A DNA stretch of 6,377 nucleotides from Gammaproteobacteria bacterium (GTDB lineage Bacteria > Pseudomonadota > Gammaproteobacteria > HK1), in assembly GCA_020444775.1 (NCBI GenBank), contig JAGRHX010000330.1:1-6377 (forward strand), given 5' to 3'. Shown here piece by piece: positions 5,258-6,377 of the stretch. Below the pieces are notes generated by a model. It was given only the letters and a program-made list of their open reading frames with translations, did not search any database and had not been told where the DNA came from. Position 1 is the stretch's first letter. Each line of letters begins with the position of its first letter. A program made the position numbers and the translations under genes.

Positions 5258-6377
5258 GGGCTCCGTCGTCCTTGAGTGACGACAGCGACGAGCCATCCAG
5301 CCCCAACCAGTCCTGCAACACCTTCTCGGTGTGCTCACCCAGCATCGGAGATGCCTGCAGGCGCGCCGCGCGTCCGTCCACGCGTACCGGCCAGGCCGGC
5401 ATCTTGAACGGCCGATGCACCGGATGGACCATGGTCTGCATGACGCCGCGTTGCTCGAAGCTGGGCTCCTGGTTGAGCTCGTCGGTGTCGAGCACCGCGC
5501 CGGCCGGTATACCCGCCTCGCCGACCATCCGCATGGCGTCGAGCTTGCTCTGGCCACGGGTCCAGGCGGCGATGATCTCGTCGACCTCGGCCTCGCGCTC
5601 GACCCGGTCGGCGGGCGTCGCGTAACGCGGGTCGCCGATCAGGTCCTTGCGACCGACCAGGGTCAGCAAGCGATCCCAGTGCTCGGGGTTGGCGCGGCTG
5701 GTCATGATGTAGACGTAGTCGTTCGGTCCGCCCGGGGCGCACGGATACAGACCCATGGGCGCATTGGTCACGCCCGGCACCTTGCTGCCACCACGCTCCG
5801 CTGCCTTGCCGGTCAGACCCTGGGTCGCGAAGTTGACCCGCATGTAGTGCAGCATCGCGTCCTGCATCGCCACCTGTAGTCGGTGACCTTCGCCGCTCTC
5901 GCGTCGTCGGTACAGCGCGCCGAGGATGGTGATGGCCATGAGCATGCCAGTGCCGGTGTCACCGATGGTGATGCCCGGTCGGGTCGGTGGGCCGTCGGCG
6001 TCGCCGGTGACGCTGAAGGTGCCGCCGCAGGCCTGCGCGATCATGTCGAAGGACAGGTTCTTCTCGAACGGGCTGCCCTCGCCGAAACCCTTGACCTGGG
6101 CATAGATGATTCCGGGATTGAGGCCCTTGACCACGTCGTAGGACAGACCGAGCCGCTCGATCGCGCCGGGTGCGAAGTTCTCCACCATCACGTCGGCTTC
6201 GGCAATCAGGTCCTTGACCAGCGCAAGGCCCTTCGGTGACTTCAGGTTTACCGTCAGCGACCGCTTGTTGGCGTTGAACATGTGGAAATAGTAGGGGTCA
6301 TTGTCCGGTTGATTCGGACGCAGCCGACGACCCGGATCGCCCAGGCGGGGATTCTCGACCTTGACCACGTCGGCGCC
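5250..6377 (-). CDS. Class III CoA-transferase (CaiB/BaiF, formyl-CoA transferase-like), 5'-truncated by the window edge
   Basis: Family III CoA-transferase, cytoplasmic, moving CoA between acids through an aspartyl-CoA thioester on an interlocked dimer. The frame is open to base 6377 (Gly-Ala-Asp-Val-Val-Lys-Val-Glu), the usual GADVVKVE strand, so the GTG at 6368 is internal and about 25-35 N-terminal residues are missing. 375 codons are present. Seen: GDPGRR, NANKRSLTVNLKSPKG, DVMVENFAPGAIERLGL, then GDTGTGM and VAMQDAML. The Asp of VAMQDAML (codon at 5859-5861) aligns with the catalytic Asp of formyl-CoA transferase (Asp169). The C-terminal LGEHTEKVL motif is also typical. Residues FDMIAQACGG..VTGDADGPPTRPG and VAMQDAMLHYMRVN resemble formyl-CoA:oxalate CoA-transferase more than carnitine or racemase relatives, but the glycine-rich GGGGQ loop of that enzyme is not evident, so the acid may not be oxalate. 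It converges on the hydratase gene. Its start and ribosome site lie outside the window. Confidence 0.94.
   Translation of the reverse strand, partial: GADVVKVENPRLGDPGRRLRPNQPDNDPYYFHMFNANKRSLTVNLKSPKGLALVKDLIAEADVMVENFAPGAIERLGLSYDVVKGLNPGIIYAQVKGFGEGSPFEKNLSFDMIAQACGGTFSVTGDADGPPTRPGITIGDTGTGMLMAITILGALYRRRESGEGHRLQVAMQDAMLHYMRVNFATQGLTGKAAERGGSKVPGVTNAPMGLYPCAPGGPNDYVYIMTSRANPEHWDRLLTLVGRKDLIGDPRYATPADRVEREAEVDEIIAAWTRGQSKLDAMRMVGEAGIPAGAVLDTDELNQEPSFEQRGVMQTMVHPVHRPFKMPAWPVRVDGRAARLQASPMLGEHTEKVLQDWLGLDGSSLSSLKDDGALG

Noticed and set aside
4907..5557. 216-codon minus-strand frame spanning the hydratase and CoA-transferase 3' ends
   Set aside because: It is a shadow of two well-supported genes in other frames and shows no domain.
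5331..5879. 182-codon plus-strand open frame inside the CoA-transferase
   Set aside because: It is antisense to strongly conserved CoA-transferase sequence, including the catalytic Asp region, with no ribosome site or recognisable product.
6366..6368. GTG as the start codon of the CoA-transferase
   Set aside because: The frame continues to the window edge with the family's GADVVKVE motif, so this Val is internal and the gene is truncated by the window.

Overview
This is a high-GC (roughly 65%, estimated by eye) bacterial segment with five protein-coding genes, two of them cut by the window edges. I found no rRNA, tRNA, CRISPR array, insertion sequence or phage gene. Gene content, codon use and Shine-Dalgarno sites fit a pseudomonadotal (beta- or gammaproteobacterial) chromosome with CoA-dependent catabolism. 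No gene fixes the taxon.

Layout. Left edge to 777 (+): C-terminal two thirds of an acyl-CoA dehydrogenase. 800-2968 (-): a complete membrane sensor histidine kinase (periplasmic Cache-like sensor, PAS, HisKA, HATPase), convergent with the dehydrogenase across 22 bases. 2969-3168: a 200-base gap holding a nested inverted repeat just past the next gene's stop. 3169-4119 (-): a complete metallo-beta-lactamase-fold hydrolase with all dinuclear metal ligands. 4120-4357: a 238-base divergent intergenic region with ribosome binding sites at both ends and a weak candidate promoter. 4358-5176 (+): a 2-keto-4-pentenoate hydratase / fumarylacetoacetate hydrolase-family enzyme; its frame stays open back to 4118, but I place the start at 4358. 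5177-5249: a short convergent gap with a perfect GC-rich hairpin. 5250 to right edge (-): a class III CoA-transferase (CaiB/BaiF, formyl-CoA transferase-like) lacking only its extreme N-terminus.

How the genes may work together. CoA-transferase (acid activation), acyl-CoA dehydrogenase (alpha,beta-oxidation), hydratase/FAH-family enzyme (2-keto acid chemistry) and MBL hydrolase (possible thioesterase or lactonase) look like parts of a catabolic locus for an organic acid or ring-cleavage product. The substrate cannot be read from the sequence. The strands alternate (+ - - + -), so this is not one operon. The sensor kinase could report an extracytoplasmic ligand related to the locus, but no response regulator is visible.

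I see no clear previously undescribed system. The points most worth a second look are the dehydrogenase's LCAD/IVD-like arrangement of the catalytic glutamate, the hydratase's Cys at a position where MhpD has Asp, the orphan sensor kinase within catabolic genes, and the hairpins at gene ends.
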